A stretch of DNA of 64,000 nucleotides from Stereum hirsutum FP-91666 SS1 (GCF_000264905.1 NW_006763138.1:1-64000); one strand, 5' to 3'; counted from the stretch's first letter, positions 49,318 to 63,100 are shown. Notes: generated from the letters alone by a model not told the origin. Numbers and translations: made by a program.

Positions 49318-49545
49318 CGTTCTTTACTGTCTCGAACAATGACGAGGACGATATTGGGAAGGCACAAATCCTAATGTGGCCCCTGCTGACCGCGCGAGTC
49401 GCGACACCACAGGACACCACGCGAAGTCTCACGCTCCGAACGGCGATTTCCTTGCCAAGTCGCACTGGTCAACGGCAACCTCATTGTGTCCACAACCATC
49501 ATCTACAGTTTGACTTAGTGCTTGTTGTAATATCACAAGATCAAC
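49318..49545. promoter_or_regulatory. Divergent promoter, bL35m and Ufd2
   Basis: These 228 bases separate two outward-facing start codons, so both 5' UTRs and promoters must lie here. No clear TATA box was found in either direction. Confidence 0.6.
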
Positions 49546-52500
49546 ATGAGCGATAACACACCGAATCAGCTCAACAACCCTGCAGACGATGCTGATCGCG
49601 TACGCTCATATCTACTAGTAGATATAGTCCGCCACTGACTGACCGAACTTGCCCTACAGATTCGTATGAAGCGTCTTGCTAAACTTCAGGGACCTTCGCC
49701 ATCCTCATCCAGTCCTTCTCCTTCAACATCCAGTACACCTGTACCAACGCCTGTACCAGTCCAGAAGCCGAAACCTATCCCGGCTCCAACACCAAAGCGC
49801 TCACAAGACGCCGTCCCTGTGCCCTTACCACCTCAGAAGAAGGTGTCTGTTGCTCCTCCAAAGTTCAATTACTCGACTTGGGAGCCAGGAGTGATCAGTA
49901 GTGTGTTCAGAGTCACTTTGGATGTGCGTCCTCTCCTTCTCGCCATTTGTTGCAGTGTGACTTAGGGTGGCGTGTGCTTTGCAGCGGGATGTGGCCCTTA
50001 AGAGCGACAACGACCTTGTATGGCTGAAGTCCTATGCCGAGGATTCTATGACTGACGGTACGTCTCACACAACCAATTGGATCTTAGAAGCGGAATAATG
50101 ACCTACCTCCTTGATATAGAGGGTCCGCCTCGATTGGCTGCCGATGCGGTCGAGGGTGTAGTCATCGCGCGGTTAGATTTAGATCCTTCTGCCATGCAGT
50201 GCGTGATGTTTCATTAGATGGTGGTTATACCATATCAATATAACGCTAAACCGCGATGTGTGTCTGCAGGGTCGACGACGATTACTCACCCTTCCTTGCT
50301 CGTATTCCGAGCAATCAGACGGTGTTCGAATATTTGACTGGATGCTGGAAACGGCTGAACACCTCGAAATCTGCTCTGCTGAGAAGGGTTTGTGGTGTTT
50401 CATCGTCTGGATTCGTTGCACTGACATTTTGTTCGTCCAGGGCTATCCACCGGCCGATCTCAAGCAAGCTCTTGCACTCGAAGAGAGCATGCGCCACCTT
50501 ATCATCAGTTACATTGGAATAGATCTTATGAGCCCGGAAGCTTTCCCTCATCCTCCAGGGTACGTTGTCGCACACATTCGGTCTGTCACTGATACTTACA
50601 TTCATGCCACATACAGCAAAGCCATTGGTGCTCCAGAATTTACTTCCATGCTCCTCTCCCTTTCGTCCTTCGCCGCTTCTCCGTACGCTTCCTCGGGACC
50701 TGCGGGCTCATCCCTCTCGCCCTCTGAGATTGAAAGCCTCCTCTCTGACATCGTTTGGCGCTTCGACCCGGATGGCGAACTTGAGTCCGTCCTTGGTCCC
50801 GTCGTCATAGGACTCCTGCACCACGAATGTCTTTTCTCACCAGAAGGTATCGCAAGTGCCGACTCGCTTTGGAGAGGCGTTGTTGGTGGCCTAGAGGTGT
50901 TGGTAGCCAACAAAAGCGTGGTGAAGATGATGTGTATGATGGAGGAATGGTGCGCAAATGATGCGGACGCGCCAAACTTTGAACGGGCTAGTTTGCTTGG
51001 ACCGCTATTGAGGTTGAATGTTTTCCCCACGGAATGGGTGAGTATAGATTAATTACATACTCTGATTCGAGACAGAAGTGATGACACAGCTTTCTAGCCA
51101 CATATTGCCAAGACATACTTTACCGACGTCGAGGGCAGGCCGGCACAGGACGTTGAAAGTGCACGCAACAGTCTCAGGGGGACATTGAAAAGCCTCCAGG
51201 TGCGTCATTTTATGTAACCGTCATGCAATGTCCTCACAACTCATCTTGATGACAACAGTCGTCGCTCTTCCAAATATTTAACACTATCGTGCGCACGTCG
51301 CCCGAATGTCGAGAAGCATTCCTCGCATTTGTCGCTCGCGTCATCGAATTGAACATCAAGCGAGCTGGCATGCAGGTCGAGGCGGAAACAGTCTCGTCAG
51401 ATAGCTTCATGACCAACTTACAGCTCATACTATTCAGCTTTGTCGATCCCTTCATGGACGCCAGCTACTCTAAGGTTTGTTCCCCCTCTCCCCCGTTTCA
51501 ACACCCTCTCACATTCACGCTCATGGTGGCCGCGTTCTATATTAGATTGACCGCATCGACCGCCTCTACTACGCGCATACCTCCCGACTCAACATCAAGG
51601 AGGAAACTCGCATCAATGCCACCTCGGACGAAGCCTCACAGTGGGCCGAAGCCAATCAATTAGCCCCGGGTGCTCCACCGCCCAACTTCATTTCGGACGT
51701 GTACTTTTTGACGTTGGCGATGTTCCATTACGGCTTCTTGAAGACCGTGGATACCTTCGAAGAATACGCGAAGGACTTGGATGATACGAAGAAAAGGCTG
51801 GAGCAAGCGGAGGGGGACACTACTTGGCAGGGCGTGAGTTGATCCCCATCTTATGCAACTTGGTCTACTTCACCTCAAGAGGGCTTTTACTGAAGACAAA
51901 TGTCGTTTAGACCATGATGGCACCAAGAATGGAGGCTTACCTCAAACAGCTCAAGGTAGGCTCTCGTATATTTTTCTACCAGATTTATTTTGATCTGACC
52001 ACTCATTATGCAGGAGGAGATCTCGAAAATCACGGCTGCTCAAACAGCCGCCTCAACACAGCTCCTTGACCCTGAAGTCCTCTTCAAAGCGAACGCCTTC
52101 GTTTCTTTCGTAACAACATGGATTATCCGGTTCGTGGACCCCAAGAGAGCGCACCCTAAGCCGATGGTACAGTGCGTGTTGCCCTCGTCGATCTTCACAA
52201 TATCATGCGGGATGTGTGCTAATTTTATTGACCCTTTCAGGCTTCCACTCCCGGCAGATGTTCCTGTTGACTGGAAGGTGCTCCCTGAATATGTCGTCGA
52301 AGATGCAATCAACTACCTCGTCTTTGTCGTCCGGTCAGTCCTCCTGTTTATTTTTCCCGTTTTCTGGGTGCTCATGCCCTCTTGTAGTCATCACCCGCAA
52401 AGCCTCGAGCTCCAGGGCCGTGACGAACTCCTGAACTTCACACTCTCCTTCCTCACGTCAACATGGTACATCAAGAACCCTTTCCTCAAAGCCAAGCTCG

Positions 52501-54099
52501 TCGAGATATTGTTCTTTGGTGCTTGGCCTTATAGAGGCAATCAGAGCTTGTTGGGGTCGAATTTGAATGCGAGCAAGGTGGCGTTGGACCATTTGATGAG
52601 AGCGTTGATGCACTTCTACATCGGTGAGTGCTTTAACCTTTGTTTTGATGAAGGTGGATGGAGGGTAAAGGGTTGGCTAACGGTAATGATAATGGCGATT
52701 TGTGCAGAGGTTGAGCAGACGGGTGCAAGCTCGCAATTCTACGATAAATTCAGTACGTTGTCTCTGTATCTCGTTGTTTTGTGGGCCGATTGCTGATATT
52801 ATGCACCCCCTGCGTAGATTCACGGTGAGCACGGCTGTGTACTGCATTCAACTGTACGAGTACCTAACGTGTCATTACCTCAGGCGGTATATCTCATACA
52901 TATTGAAATCGGTGTGGGAAAATCAAGAGCATCGGGCTGCTCTGCGGAACGAAGCCAAGTAGGACATCCCTCGTTTTTCGCTCCTGGGATTCAGGTCGCT
53001 GATCTTGCTTGCAACACAGGAACAACATTGAAAAGTTCATCCGCTTCGTCAACCTCATGATCAACGACGTGACCTACCTCATGGACGAGTCTCTCAGCGA
53101 ACTTCACCAGATTTACACCATCCAGCACGAGATGGACCAACCCGAATGGTCCACCCGGCCCCTCCAACAACGTCGGGAACGCCTAAGTACCCTAGGCGGA
53201 CTCGAGCGACATGCGAGCTCCTACGTCTCGCTCGGAAAGTCCACCGTTGACATGCTCAAGCTGTTCACTGCCGAGACAAAGGAGCCCTTCATGATGCCCG
53301 AGATCGTGGACAAGCTCGCGGCGATGCTGGATTACAACCTCGAAGCCCTCGTCGGACCAAAATGCAAGGAACTGCGCGTGAAGAATATGGAGAAGTATTC
53401 GTTCAACCCGAGGAAGCTGTTGAGCGACGTGTTGCAGGTGTATCTGAATTTGAGCGACTGTGGCGAGTTTGTGAAGGCTGTGGCGGGTGATGGGCGGAGT
53501 TATAAGAAGGAGTTGTTCGAGAGCGCGGCGGGGACGGCGATGAGGTATGCGTTGAAGACGGAGGGGGAGATCGAGAAGTTGAGGTTGTTTGTGGTCATGG
53601 TCGAGGAGGCGAAGGCGACGATGGATGCTGAAGAGGAGTTGGGAGATGTGCCGGATGAGTTCTTGGGTATGTCTTGCTTTCGCCTTTACAGTCCGACCCA
53701 TACTCATGTTATGTCTACCCTAGATCCGTTGATGTACACCGTCATGAAGGATCCGGTCATTCTTCCGTCTTCGAGGACAGTCATTGACCGGTCGACTATC
53801 AAGTCTCATTTGTTGTCCGACTCGAAGGACCCGTTCAACAGACAGCCTTTGAAGATCGAGGATGTCGTTCCTGGTGAGCACTAATTCTCGTATCCGTCAT
53901 GATGGTCCGCAGTGCTGATAACCAACTTGCAATAGACGATGCCTTGAGGACTCGAATCCAAGAGTTCCTCATAGCGAGAAGAAACCCTGCTTTGGGCCAA
54001 AGTGCCGAAAACACTGTGCACCTGCACGATGGTACGGACCAGGCTGATGAAATGACTGGTATTAGTGCCAACCAGGGAGAGGCGATGGACACCTCGTAG
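49546..54099 (+). CDS. UFD2: Ubiquitin chain elongation factor E4, U-box
   Basis: Twenty exons join in phase to 1,117 aa. Exon starts: 49546, 49660, 49985, 50120, 50270, 50441, 50617, 51098, 51259, 51546, 51911, 52014, 52241, 52388, 52708, 52818, 52884, 53020, 53724 and 53936. Ufd2 extends ubiquitin chains on substrates passed to Cdc48 and the proteasome. The N-terminus is a Pro/Ser-rich linker ([20 protein letters not shown]). The armadillo-like core follows ([84 protein letters not shown]). The C-terminal U-box reads [39 protein letters not shown] and NRQPL. Exon 16 is a 7-nt microexon (52818-52824) needed to give [16 protein letters not shown]. It is convergent with Eaf7. Confidence 0.93.
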
Positions 54100-54328
54100 A
54101 GTTGTAGCGTTTTGTGTGGCACCACCCCGAACTGTGTAGATGTAACGTTGTAGCATATTGTAATCTGGAAGAGGACATTCGTCTCGTTTGTGATCAATCG
54201 CTCTGGATGATAAATCGTATGCTTGAGGGGGTATCATGATGGTACAAAGTCCCGTACAATAGCGCAACTTAAATAATTACAGCAAAGTGGCGAGCGAACG
54301 TCCGGAGATATGTACACCACCAACACCA

Positions 54329-55161
54329 TCAACGTTTCCGCTTCTTTGCTGGACGAGAAGTGCTGGCGCGACGCGTTGACGCGCCTTTCTTCGTGCTCTT
54401 CCCCTTCTTGGTAGGTTTCGCCGTCTCGACTACCGTGAACATTATTCGCAACAGTGGCGGGGATGATGAACAATAGCAGGACGTACCAGATTCCTCGTCC
54501 TCATCCGCATAGTCTGTCCCACCATCCGTCGCGCTTTCCCTAGGCGTAGGCAACGCACTCTCGTCTCCACTCTCCTGTGTCAACGCACTGCTATCACTAT
54601 CCCCACCGATCAATCCCGCCGTAGCCACATCGCTCCTCGTCCTCTTCTTACCCCGACCCCTCTTCGTCGGCGGTGGCGGTGAAGCAGGCGAAGCTGGATC
54701 TTCGGGCCCTCGCAGTCGTCTTGAGTCAAGAATGGAAATGATCTCCTCGTCCCATGGCAGTTCGAATTCTTTGCGAAAGAAGGGATGTGACCAGAGGTTC
54801 TCGCTCGGTGAAGGTGATCTTGCTTGGTGTGGCGTAGGCGAACTCGACCCGGGAGATTCGTACCCTTCCGTTTCCTACACCATTCGCGACGCGTCAAATG
54901 AAGAAAAGTGAAAGCCAAGTTCGAGGCACTGACCAGGTTCTCCAGCGCGTCAAGGTCATAGCAACTTCGAAGCTTCTCCCAGAGGTCCTCTATCGAGACG
55001 TGTCGGCCAGTGTCCCTGTAGATAGCGTTCCGCATTGACAGGATGTGGAAGTGGCGGTGAAGGCCGACGGGTCGTGTGCGCATGAGAGAGCGGAAGAATG
55101 AAATTTCGCCTTCGACGGAGGAGAGGAAGTCGTCGTCGACTGGGCTTGATTCGGCCGTCAT
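54329..55161 (-). CDS. EAF7: Chromatin modification subunit Eaf7 (MRGBP family)
   Basis: Three exons join in phase (55161-54935 by one-base check 54934, 54874-54487, 54429-54329), giving 238 aa. The CT20/Eaf7 domain is N-terminal: SSVEGEISFFRSLMRTRPVG, LHRHFHILSMRNAIY and VSIEDLWEKLRSCYDLDALE. Then come an acidic segment with LWSHPFFRKEFELPWDEEII, a Ser/Asp-rich stretch, and a Lys/Arg-rich tail (KPTKKGKSTKKGASTRR, ending KKRKR) that could bind DNA or act as a nuclear signal. Eaf7 is a subunit of the NuA4 histone acetyltransferase and works with Eaf3 and Eaf5. It is convergent with Ufd2, with 229 bases between stops. Confidence 0.85.
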
Positions 55162-56063
55162 CGTGGTGAACGTCGAGTGCGTAGAGCACAAAGAACCAGG
55201 CGCGCCACGCCACAGCAACTTGCCACTCTCTGTCTAGATTTGCGATTCGGCTGGTTTCCGGGGTCCTCATCCATCCCGCTCAGAATGGATCAGTCCGGAA
55301 TCACGTTCAGCTTCGTTTCACCCGCCACGACCATGAGCCACACAATGCCCAAACACCACGGCTTAACATCACTCATTGCGGTATTCGACGCTTTGTGGCA
55401 CGCAAAGCTTCATGGGGCATGTCTGCAACTGTCAAGTGGACAGGTCCTGATGAATAGCAAGTAGTTAGGTGAGCTAAAACGCGTCGTCGATATCATAGTA
55501 GATGTCGTATCTGCTACCGAACGAAGGGGCCCTGTCGCTTTGTATTCCATTTGTCTTTCTTTTGGCACTGACTCACCTGCGGTGCATGCTGGTTGCTATC
55601 GTCTTGATGTAGCTTGTGTCTGTCGAACGACAAAGATCTCGGTCCGCATGTTGCCTGAAACCAGCATGCCTTCCTCCTAGGTTTTGTTCCAAATACTGGC
55701 TCGTTCCAGAATATCCGCACTTGTTATCCAATTTTTTTTGGGGCTGATAGCATGTGAAAGCTGTGACGCCGCTTGGCTATCGCGACTGGCCAAGTGCCGT
55801 GGGCCTACACCCATCCCAAGCCATATTTTTTCGATATCGTTGAGTGCCACCAATTGTGAGAACGTTTCGCTTTGTATCGACCGATCACTTGGTTCCATAT
55901 ACATTGTCACGAATTGATGTAGTGCCATGCCTCTTGCTACAATGCTAGCGGGAGAACCGCGAACCCTTTCGGCCTTTAAAACGGTCTGTTAACTTCTCGA
56001 GTTGTACGTTCCCCCTCTGACCCGCCCACTCGAACCGCACCCAATTTCGATCTCGCTCCAACC
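55162..56063. other. Intergenic between divergent genes
   Basis: No coding signal on either strand. It holds the promoters of Eaf7 (minus) and the first RasGEF gene (plus). Confidence 0.5.
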
Positions 56064-59008
56064 ATGGTAACCCCCACCAAACTCCCATTCCCCGATTCCA
56101 CCGCGCCCGCGCTTCACAGGGGCCATCGTCGAATCCCGGACCGTCACAGAGCGGCCTCGCCTGGGCCCTTGCAACTCCATGTTCCAAAGACTCGTGATCT
56201 TGGCCGTGCGCTTCATCCCTCCAGATCTTACCCCCCTATAACCGGCGTCAAACCTAATCAACTTTATCGTACCGCTACTGGTTTGCCCCCACCCCCACCC
56301 CGTTCCAAGAATCCAACTCCACAGCCGCCTACCAACCCGTATCTAGCCGCGAAAGGAGACTCCAGAACTAGTCGACCCCAGGGCGAGAACGACCCGGCTA
56401 AGCAACATCGTCGGACAAGGACGTTGAGCGATGGCAGTATCCGAGGGCTGGGACCGGATGTTGTCCAGGTTCAGCTTCCCGAGAGGAGGTTCAACCTCAA
56501 GGATCCGCTCATCGAACTCGAACATAGCCTCAATATGCTACGGTGCGCCATCGAAGACCGCAATCTTCAGAGTACTCAGAGCTGGATCGGCTCCAGCCAG
56601 AGGGCCATGAGGCAGCTCCTGAAGGCGACCGAGTCTCTTCCCCAGCAGGTCCTTCGCTCATCGTCGTTCAAGAAGGCTCAGGAGGCGGTCGTTTCCTCAC
56701 TGGTGCCTTTCACATACTTCTTCGGCTTGCGCATGTGTGGGTCTTCTGGCTGGACGGCTGCCCCATATCTCTTTGAGACAGTCATTGAGAGGGTCGTCGC
56801 CTTAGTTTATATTGCTGATGATCTAATTCAGCTTCTGCCTGGCGTCGGTAAGTAATATCTATGCCATATCAGCGTCTTGACACTAATATTTATGGTTCCT
56901 CTGTTATCCGGTAGCCTGTCTGTCTAGGTCTCGACTGCCTAAGCTGCTTCAAGGTATCCTCGCTAGGCGACCCCCCAGCCATTACGATGCCGACTGCGAC
57001 TACGTCTTCCATGACTTCGACTACATCCCTCCGGAGCTTTTGAATGGCCCTCGCAATCCTATAGACGATGCTCAGGATTATCTGATCTATCCCTCTGCCG
57101 TCGAGCATGATCCGAACACCAAGCCCGTGATCGTCTATGCGAGTCTTCCTGCCATCGTATCTCTTCTCACTCAAGACCGCGCCGAGCACGACGTATCAGT
57201 TCGAGAGGATTTGAACGAGATCTTCTTCTGCTGCCTGCACTTCTTCGACTCTAAGGAACTGTTCTACGCTCTGGTTCAAAAGTATCGCCCGCCACTTTTC
57301 TCCACGACGACGGACAGTAGAACGATCGAGAACCTGCGACGCCATGGCCATACTCAACGTCGTGTCCTGGCCATTCTGACTGCCTGGGTCACGAAGTGCT
57401 GGAGGTTCGCAGACGACGACGCTGTTCACGAGTTTATCTGGGACTTTGCTTCCTCGGGACGTGTCTCGGGCCGCTTTCCTGCTGAGTGTCGCAGGCTGCT
57501 TGAGGGGCTGAATGCTTTACAGTATTACAAGAAAACAAAGCGTCTGATCGGCCCTCGTCCCCTCAATGAACAGCGACCTTGCGCTCACACTCCGAAAGGG
57601 CCCAGGCGCGTCGATGTGGATCGTTTGAACGCTGAGGCCCCAGACAAGACGGTTCAAGTCCAATGCGGTTTACTTCCCATCAGCACCATCATGGCCGAGC
57701 TCATGTTCGACGACCTTCCTGCCGGCCGGCTCTTGACAATCGCTCGCCAACTCACTTTGATGGCGCACAACCTCTTCGTCGAAGTCTCACCGGAAGAGAT
57801 GCTCACTCACGAGTCCAAGCATGAGAATTGCACTACCTGTCGTGTTGCACACTGGAGGCCCAAGGTGGCACAGTTCAGTGATAATCTTACCAGTTGGGTC
57901 TCCCGGGCGGTTGTGGATGAGGAGAATCTCGACAGGAGAGTCACAATTTTCAAGACTTTTGTAGAACTCGCCGAGGTGCGTATTTTCGAAGTCATGCAAC
58001 CATGCCCTCTCATGATGAAATTCTGGACCAAACTAACTCCGTGCTCTTTTGAACTCTTCCAGATGTTTTCCCAGCAGCATGACTTTCATAGCCTATGCTC
58101 GATCATGAATGGACTTATTGCCGTAGGCTCAAAACTCACACATACGCTCGAAGTGCGCCACAACCCTACTTTCTTCCATGCCTTCTGGCGTAGCTGACTT
58201 AGTTTGTTCAGGCATTCGAAAAGCGGTCCCCGCGTGATTTTGACGTGTATAAACAGCAGAAAATGCTCCACAATGCCTTCTGTAATCAAGGAACCAAACA
58301 TGCAATGGATATTATGGAGAAGAGTTCACAGCCCATGGTACCTATGCTCTGTACGTCCCTCGTCAAACATCTGGATTTGTTCTACCATCCTTGTCGTTGG
58401 CTGGCTTCTCACTGACCACTTCGCGATTTACAGCCATGTTCACACAGGTGTACGAGCGCGTCCTCCGCGGTGGTTTCATGTTCGTGACTTCCAAGCAAAC
58501 GCAGAAGAGAGTACATCACATCAGGCAGTATAGGCTCCTGACCCAGGCCGTTCGATGTGCGTGCTGTTTTCTTTATAACTTATCTGCCGTATGGCACGGA
58601 TTTCACTTCTAACTCAAACCGCGTTCCTTTCAGTGTCCAAAGGCAGCTATGCGACTTCGTATGACTACGGACCTATGCCAGAGTTCCAGAGGCTACTTCG
58701 CGCCATCATCTATGCCGATCAGTCGACGCCAGCTGAACACGCCGCGGAGAAGGAGAGGATTTATCAGAGAATGTACGTCTGGTCTTCGAGGTCCTTCCTC
58801 CGAGTTCGTCTCTGGATTCTGATGGGATTGGTCTCTACGTTATGCTATTTGCAGCCAAGAGATAGAGTCGAACCTCCCACCGACACCAGCACCGCTCGTA
58901 GAGACACGACCTCGTCGAAATTCGCTCCGTCGAGGTGCAGAGGCACTGGTGAGGTGCATCACTGATCCCATAGGACACCGCCGATCTGCATCTCGAGAAC
59001 GCCAGTGA
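56064..59008 (+). CDS. Divergent RasGEF, tandem copy 1, 829 aa
   Basis: Seven exons join in phase: 56064-56847, 56915-57975, 58063-58152, 58212-58350, 58434-58556, 58634-58772 and 58855-59008. A Pro/Arg-rich N-terminus precedes a conserved helical region shared with copy 2 (LGPDVVQVQL, LNMLRCAIEDR). Then comes a RasGEF N-terminal (REM) domain (VIVYASLPAIVSLLTQ, LAILTAWVTKCWRF). The CDC25-type catalytic domain follows (ARQLTLMAHNLFVEVSPEEM, LTSWVSRAVV, FKTFVELAE, FHSLCSIMNGLIAVGSKLTH, FTQVYERVLRGGFMFVTSKQ). It would act as an exchange factor for a Ras-family GTPase. Between catalytic helices is an insert with His and CxxC (THESKHENCTTC). The region expected to read P..P.lG..L.D is only loosely matched, so activity is uncertain. 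Confidence 0.75.
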
Positions 59009-60168
59009 TTGGTTTTTGTCTGTTATTTATTTTCTTTCTTTCACTAACATATCTGTATTATTTAAACCACCTTCGACTTCGTTCCCATTCTAGTACCACT
59101 GCTATTCAGTGTAACCCCACCTTCGTTGTTCAGTTAGTGATATATTTCCTCCATTCGCTATCTATTTAGACCTCTGTCTCTTCCTTTCTCCGATTACAAA
59201 ACGTCACGATCATCATGCCCATACCACAGTACCTTCATCCCTCTCCCATCTAGCACTCCCCTTGTTTCAAACGCCCGCATTCACGCTCATTTTTTTGCCA
59301 TTGTTTTGTCAGCTACCCTCTGACCAGTCACACTCTTTATTGATTAATTTTATTGTTTCTCTTCTTGCCCACTTGTACAATGTACTACCTCTGTAGAATT
59401 TCAATTGTAATGAGATCACAGTCAATTGTGATCGCGAGGCACATCACGGTGTCCTTGCGGCCAACGATTGGTAGATTTGCGCGAACTGCCGTGCCCACTG
59501 CGAGTGTCCGGGGTCTCAGTCTTACAATGAAGTCGCTTGATTCGGAAATATGAAACGATCTTCTGAGTCTTGACTTCATCTCCCTCCTCTCCGTTGACTG
59601 CTCCGCATGGCACCGCTCCTTCTGTGGTCTAGTTTAGTGTGGGCACAACGAACTTGTGTCAGTAAACACGTGGCTAATCGCTTGGTACGTAAAGCTTACT
59701 ATCTGGATAGCTCCATGTCCCTCACAGAATAATGGCAGTCTGGCCTCTCTAACATCCAGGAAAGTCTTGCGCACCTCTTTCAACACGCGTCTACATACCA
59801 GAAAAGTGACTTAAGCACTCTCGGGCCATGTTTCGTAGACTCGTCGAGGCAAACAATCTTTTGCCGTGTTATGTCATTCGCCACGGTCTAAGACCCACTC
59901 GTAAGCCTACGCGAACCTGAACCCATTTCCAATTGTCCTCCATAGTTACCGTTGTATTGATACCAAATATGGACCTACACTCAATATGGTTGGGCTCTTG
60001 GAGCTTTGCCTCATAAGACACGGAAAATTTCGGGGTCGGGCAATGGGCCGTGCCTATGACAACCTTACCCCCAAAAAACTCTTTATAACCCCCACGATCG
60101 CCCTTCTCTCCTTTGTAAACTCTTTCTCAACATCTCCTTCACCTTTCTGTCCTTTCATTTTCCGCAAC
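59009..60168. other. Intergenic between the RasGEF genes
   Basis: No gene seen. GATCACA and TGTGATC at 59414-59433 form a 7-bp inverted repeat. TTTATAA at 60082-60088 and a pyrimidine-rich tract to 60168 look like the core promoter and leader of the next gene. Confidence 0.5.
60082..60168 (+). promoter_or_regulatory. TATA-like element and CT-rich leader
   Basis: TTTATAA at 60082-60088 is followed by a strongly CT-rich tract that ends at the ATG at 60169. This is a common fungal promoter layout and is the reason for choosing 60169 rather than the in-frame upstream ATG at 59986. Confidence 0.5.
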
Positions 60169-63100
60169 ATGCCATCGATCTCTGCATACCTTGTTCCAAA
60201 TATGGGAAGTCCTCCGACTTCCCCCTTGCCCCCGGCTGGGCGACCGAGGTCCAGGTCTAGCACCCTATCCCGTGCAACTTCATTCTCGTCGACGTCCTCA
60301 AGACGCTCTCAGCCTGAGGTTCCCCCATTGCCGCCCAATCTTCCCCCGGCTGAGCGATCCAGGTCCCGGTCTAGCACCCTATCCCATGCGACTTCGTTCT
60401 CATCGACGTCCTCAAGACACTCTCAGGTCCCTCCATCGCCGCCCCCTCCGGATGGGCGACCAAGGTCCAGGTCTAGCACCCTGTCCCGTGCGACGTCCTT
60501 CTCGTCAACATCCTCAAGACATCACGTCCCTCTCTCGCCATACAACCGCGACAAAGCTCTTCCCGTCCCTCCACTCCCAACACGGTTCTCACCGTCGAAA
60601 GATGCATCCACTTCGTATAATAGCCATCAACGCGCGTCCACAGCACCCGCACGTCCAACGACTGACCTTCCTCGGTTGTCGACTTCCCCCGAGACGCGTG
60701 TTCTTCCTGTGGGTCATACCGGAGTCGTTCCTCGCTCCCATGGGCCTTCAAATACAGTCAAGAACGTTAGACGAAAGCGAACGATTGGTGATGGGGCAGA
60801 CGTCGGACTGCTCGGTCCTGAGGTCGTACAGGTACCGGACACCACACACGCTTCCGTGAAGACGCTTTTGCACGAAGTTCAACTCTACATCAGCCTGCTT
60901 TACTGCGCCATCGAGGAGCGCTCTCCACGCAGTCAGATGCTCCAGACAGCGAAGACGGCCGTCCAGTGGAATACGAGGCTCTTTCAAGCCATGGATCCTG
61001 TGGCGAGGAACAGCTACGACCCGAGGGCATTCTACGAGCTCCAACACGCGGCCGAAATGGCTCTCTCTCATCTTATTAGTTACATCCTCGCTGCGAGCTC
61101 TCTCACGGATGACCTCTGGACTATCGCTCCAGATCTCTTGGATATGGTTGTCCGCGCTGTAGTTTTGTCTGTGCGTCTTATAAGCCCGGATAACCCTACT
61201 GGTACGCCCTTACCATCTAGTGCGCATGTCCCTGCTCCCGAGACTCCCCATCGTCGAGCGTCCCGCGATCGTTCATCTCGAAAGTCAGCAACGTCGTCGC
61301 GGCTCTCCTCCAGCTCCGAAACTTCCTTATTGTCGACCGCAGACTCCGAGTCATCCCCAACGGCACCTACCCCCACGGCCGACGAGAAGGACGCTCAATG
61401 GGTGTACTACGGCTTCTCCAATATTCCCCGAAAGCCACTTGCGCCGAACCATCCGCTGTCTCCCCCGAAAGTATGTCTCGACTACTCGATAATGAAAGTT
61501 ATTGGGCGTGGCTACGATCCCGACAGTCGTGCTCCTTACGTCGTTCGCTCTGGCACACTTCGCGCACTCGTCTACGTTCTGACCGAGAATCCGGATAGTC
61601 AGCTCCGAGACGAACTCCAAGAGATCTTCTTCACATGTTTCCGCCTCTGGGGAGTTCATGCTGTGTTCGACGCTCTCATGGCTCAGTATCCTCCGAGAGC
61701 GAGGGCCCATGGACTCGACTCAGAAGTCTGGAACAAACACGCCATCGCTCACCAAGCCACTCAACACCGGGTCATGTCCCTATTGACCACATGGGTTCAC
61801 TTTCATTGGCGCTTTGAGGACTGGGTTGCTCTTGATGCATTGTATGAGTTCGCCACCACGCAGACTCTACGCATCTCTCCGGCCACCTCGGCCGCTGAGG
61901 ACCTTGTGGAATCTCTGGACGCTCTACGCCAAACAACTCAGGACCAACGCACAGGTCCTCGGAGCAATGATTCTGACCGTCGCATGAAGCCCAAGTGGCT
62001 GGACCCCCACTACTATTCCGCACCACAGGCGAAATACATGGATGCACTGGTCCGCGACCTCGCCAATGATCACGCCACTAGCGGTAGCCCGGGGCGATAT
62101 ACTCTCGACATCTCTCGTTTCGGAGGCAAGAAATGGTGGATTGCGCTGGCGTCTCAAATCACGCTGGTCTCACACGATTTGATCAGAACCTTCCGCGCAG
62201 AGGACATCATCTCTCACGATCAACACGGCGGTAGAAAGTGCAAGGGCTGTCCTACTTCTCGGCAGTTGGCAGAACTACGAACATTTCACGAGGGGTTAGT
62301 CTTTTGGGTTCAAAGGAACGTCTTGGGGTTGGGAAGCACCGAGGAACGCATGGACGGCCTGCGGAACTTCATCGAGCTTGCTGAGGTACGCTTTTTCTTT
62401 CTTGTTTCTCCTTTAACCTAAAGATCGCGGCTTATAGACTGTTTCTCGTTTTTATTCTCTGTGGATCTTGTTCTCAGGAACTACGCAGTCTCAAGAGCCT
62501 CGATGCATTCGTCGGTATCCTTTCCGGCCTTGATAGTTCAGCTATACGGAAGCTGGATGCGTCTTGGCAGGTAAGCTGCCTCTGCGATCCTGTCTAACAC
62601 ACGTTCCGTTCGCTGACTTTGCTCTACAGCTACTCGGAATGGAATATCCTGGGGCGTTGGAAACATTCCAGAAATTATTGAAGGACCAACGGAAGCTCAC
62701 TCAGGGATATCCCAACGCGGAGTCCTTCATGAGACCCTTGGAAAAGCCAGTTGTCCCATGCTTCGGTGAGTCATGCAGCTCTTACCATGATTCTGCTCCG
62801 TCACCCATGAAACTAACTTCAACTCTTTGCTTTATTGTATGGTCAGCTCCTTTCCTCAATGCTTTCGACCATAACATGCATGGTGGCAAGACGACGGTGA
62901 GGTCTGAGAGTGGCAACGACCTCATCAATCTCGAACCTTACCGAGCGCTCACCAGAGCATCGCGTCGTGAGTGGCCTACTCTTCATGCTGCAAATATAGT
63001 CTGTTCTGACTTATCTTATTCGACCCGCAGTCCTCGATAGCTACCGCATTGGCTACGATTTCGTGCCTATGCCCCATTTGCAGGGCGCTATTAGGGATAC

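Noticed and set aside
59414..59433. Inverted repeat GATCACA/TGTGATC
   Set aside because: A 7-bp stem is expected by chance at this scale; no other terminator or binding-site context was seen.
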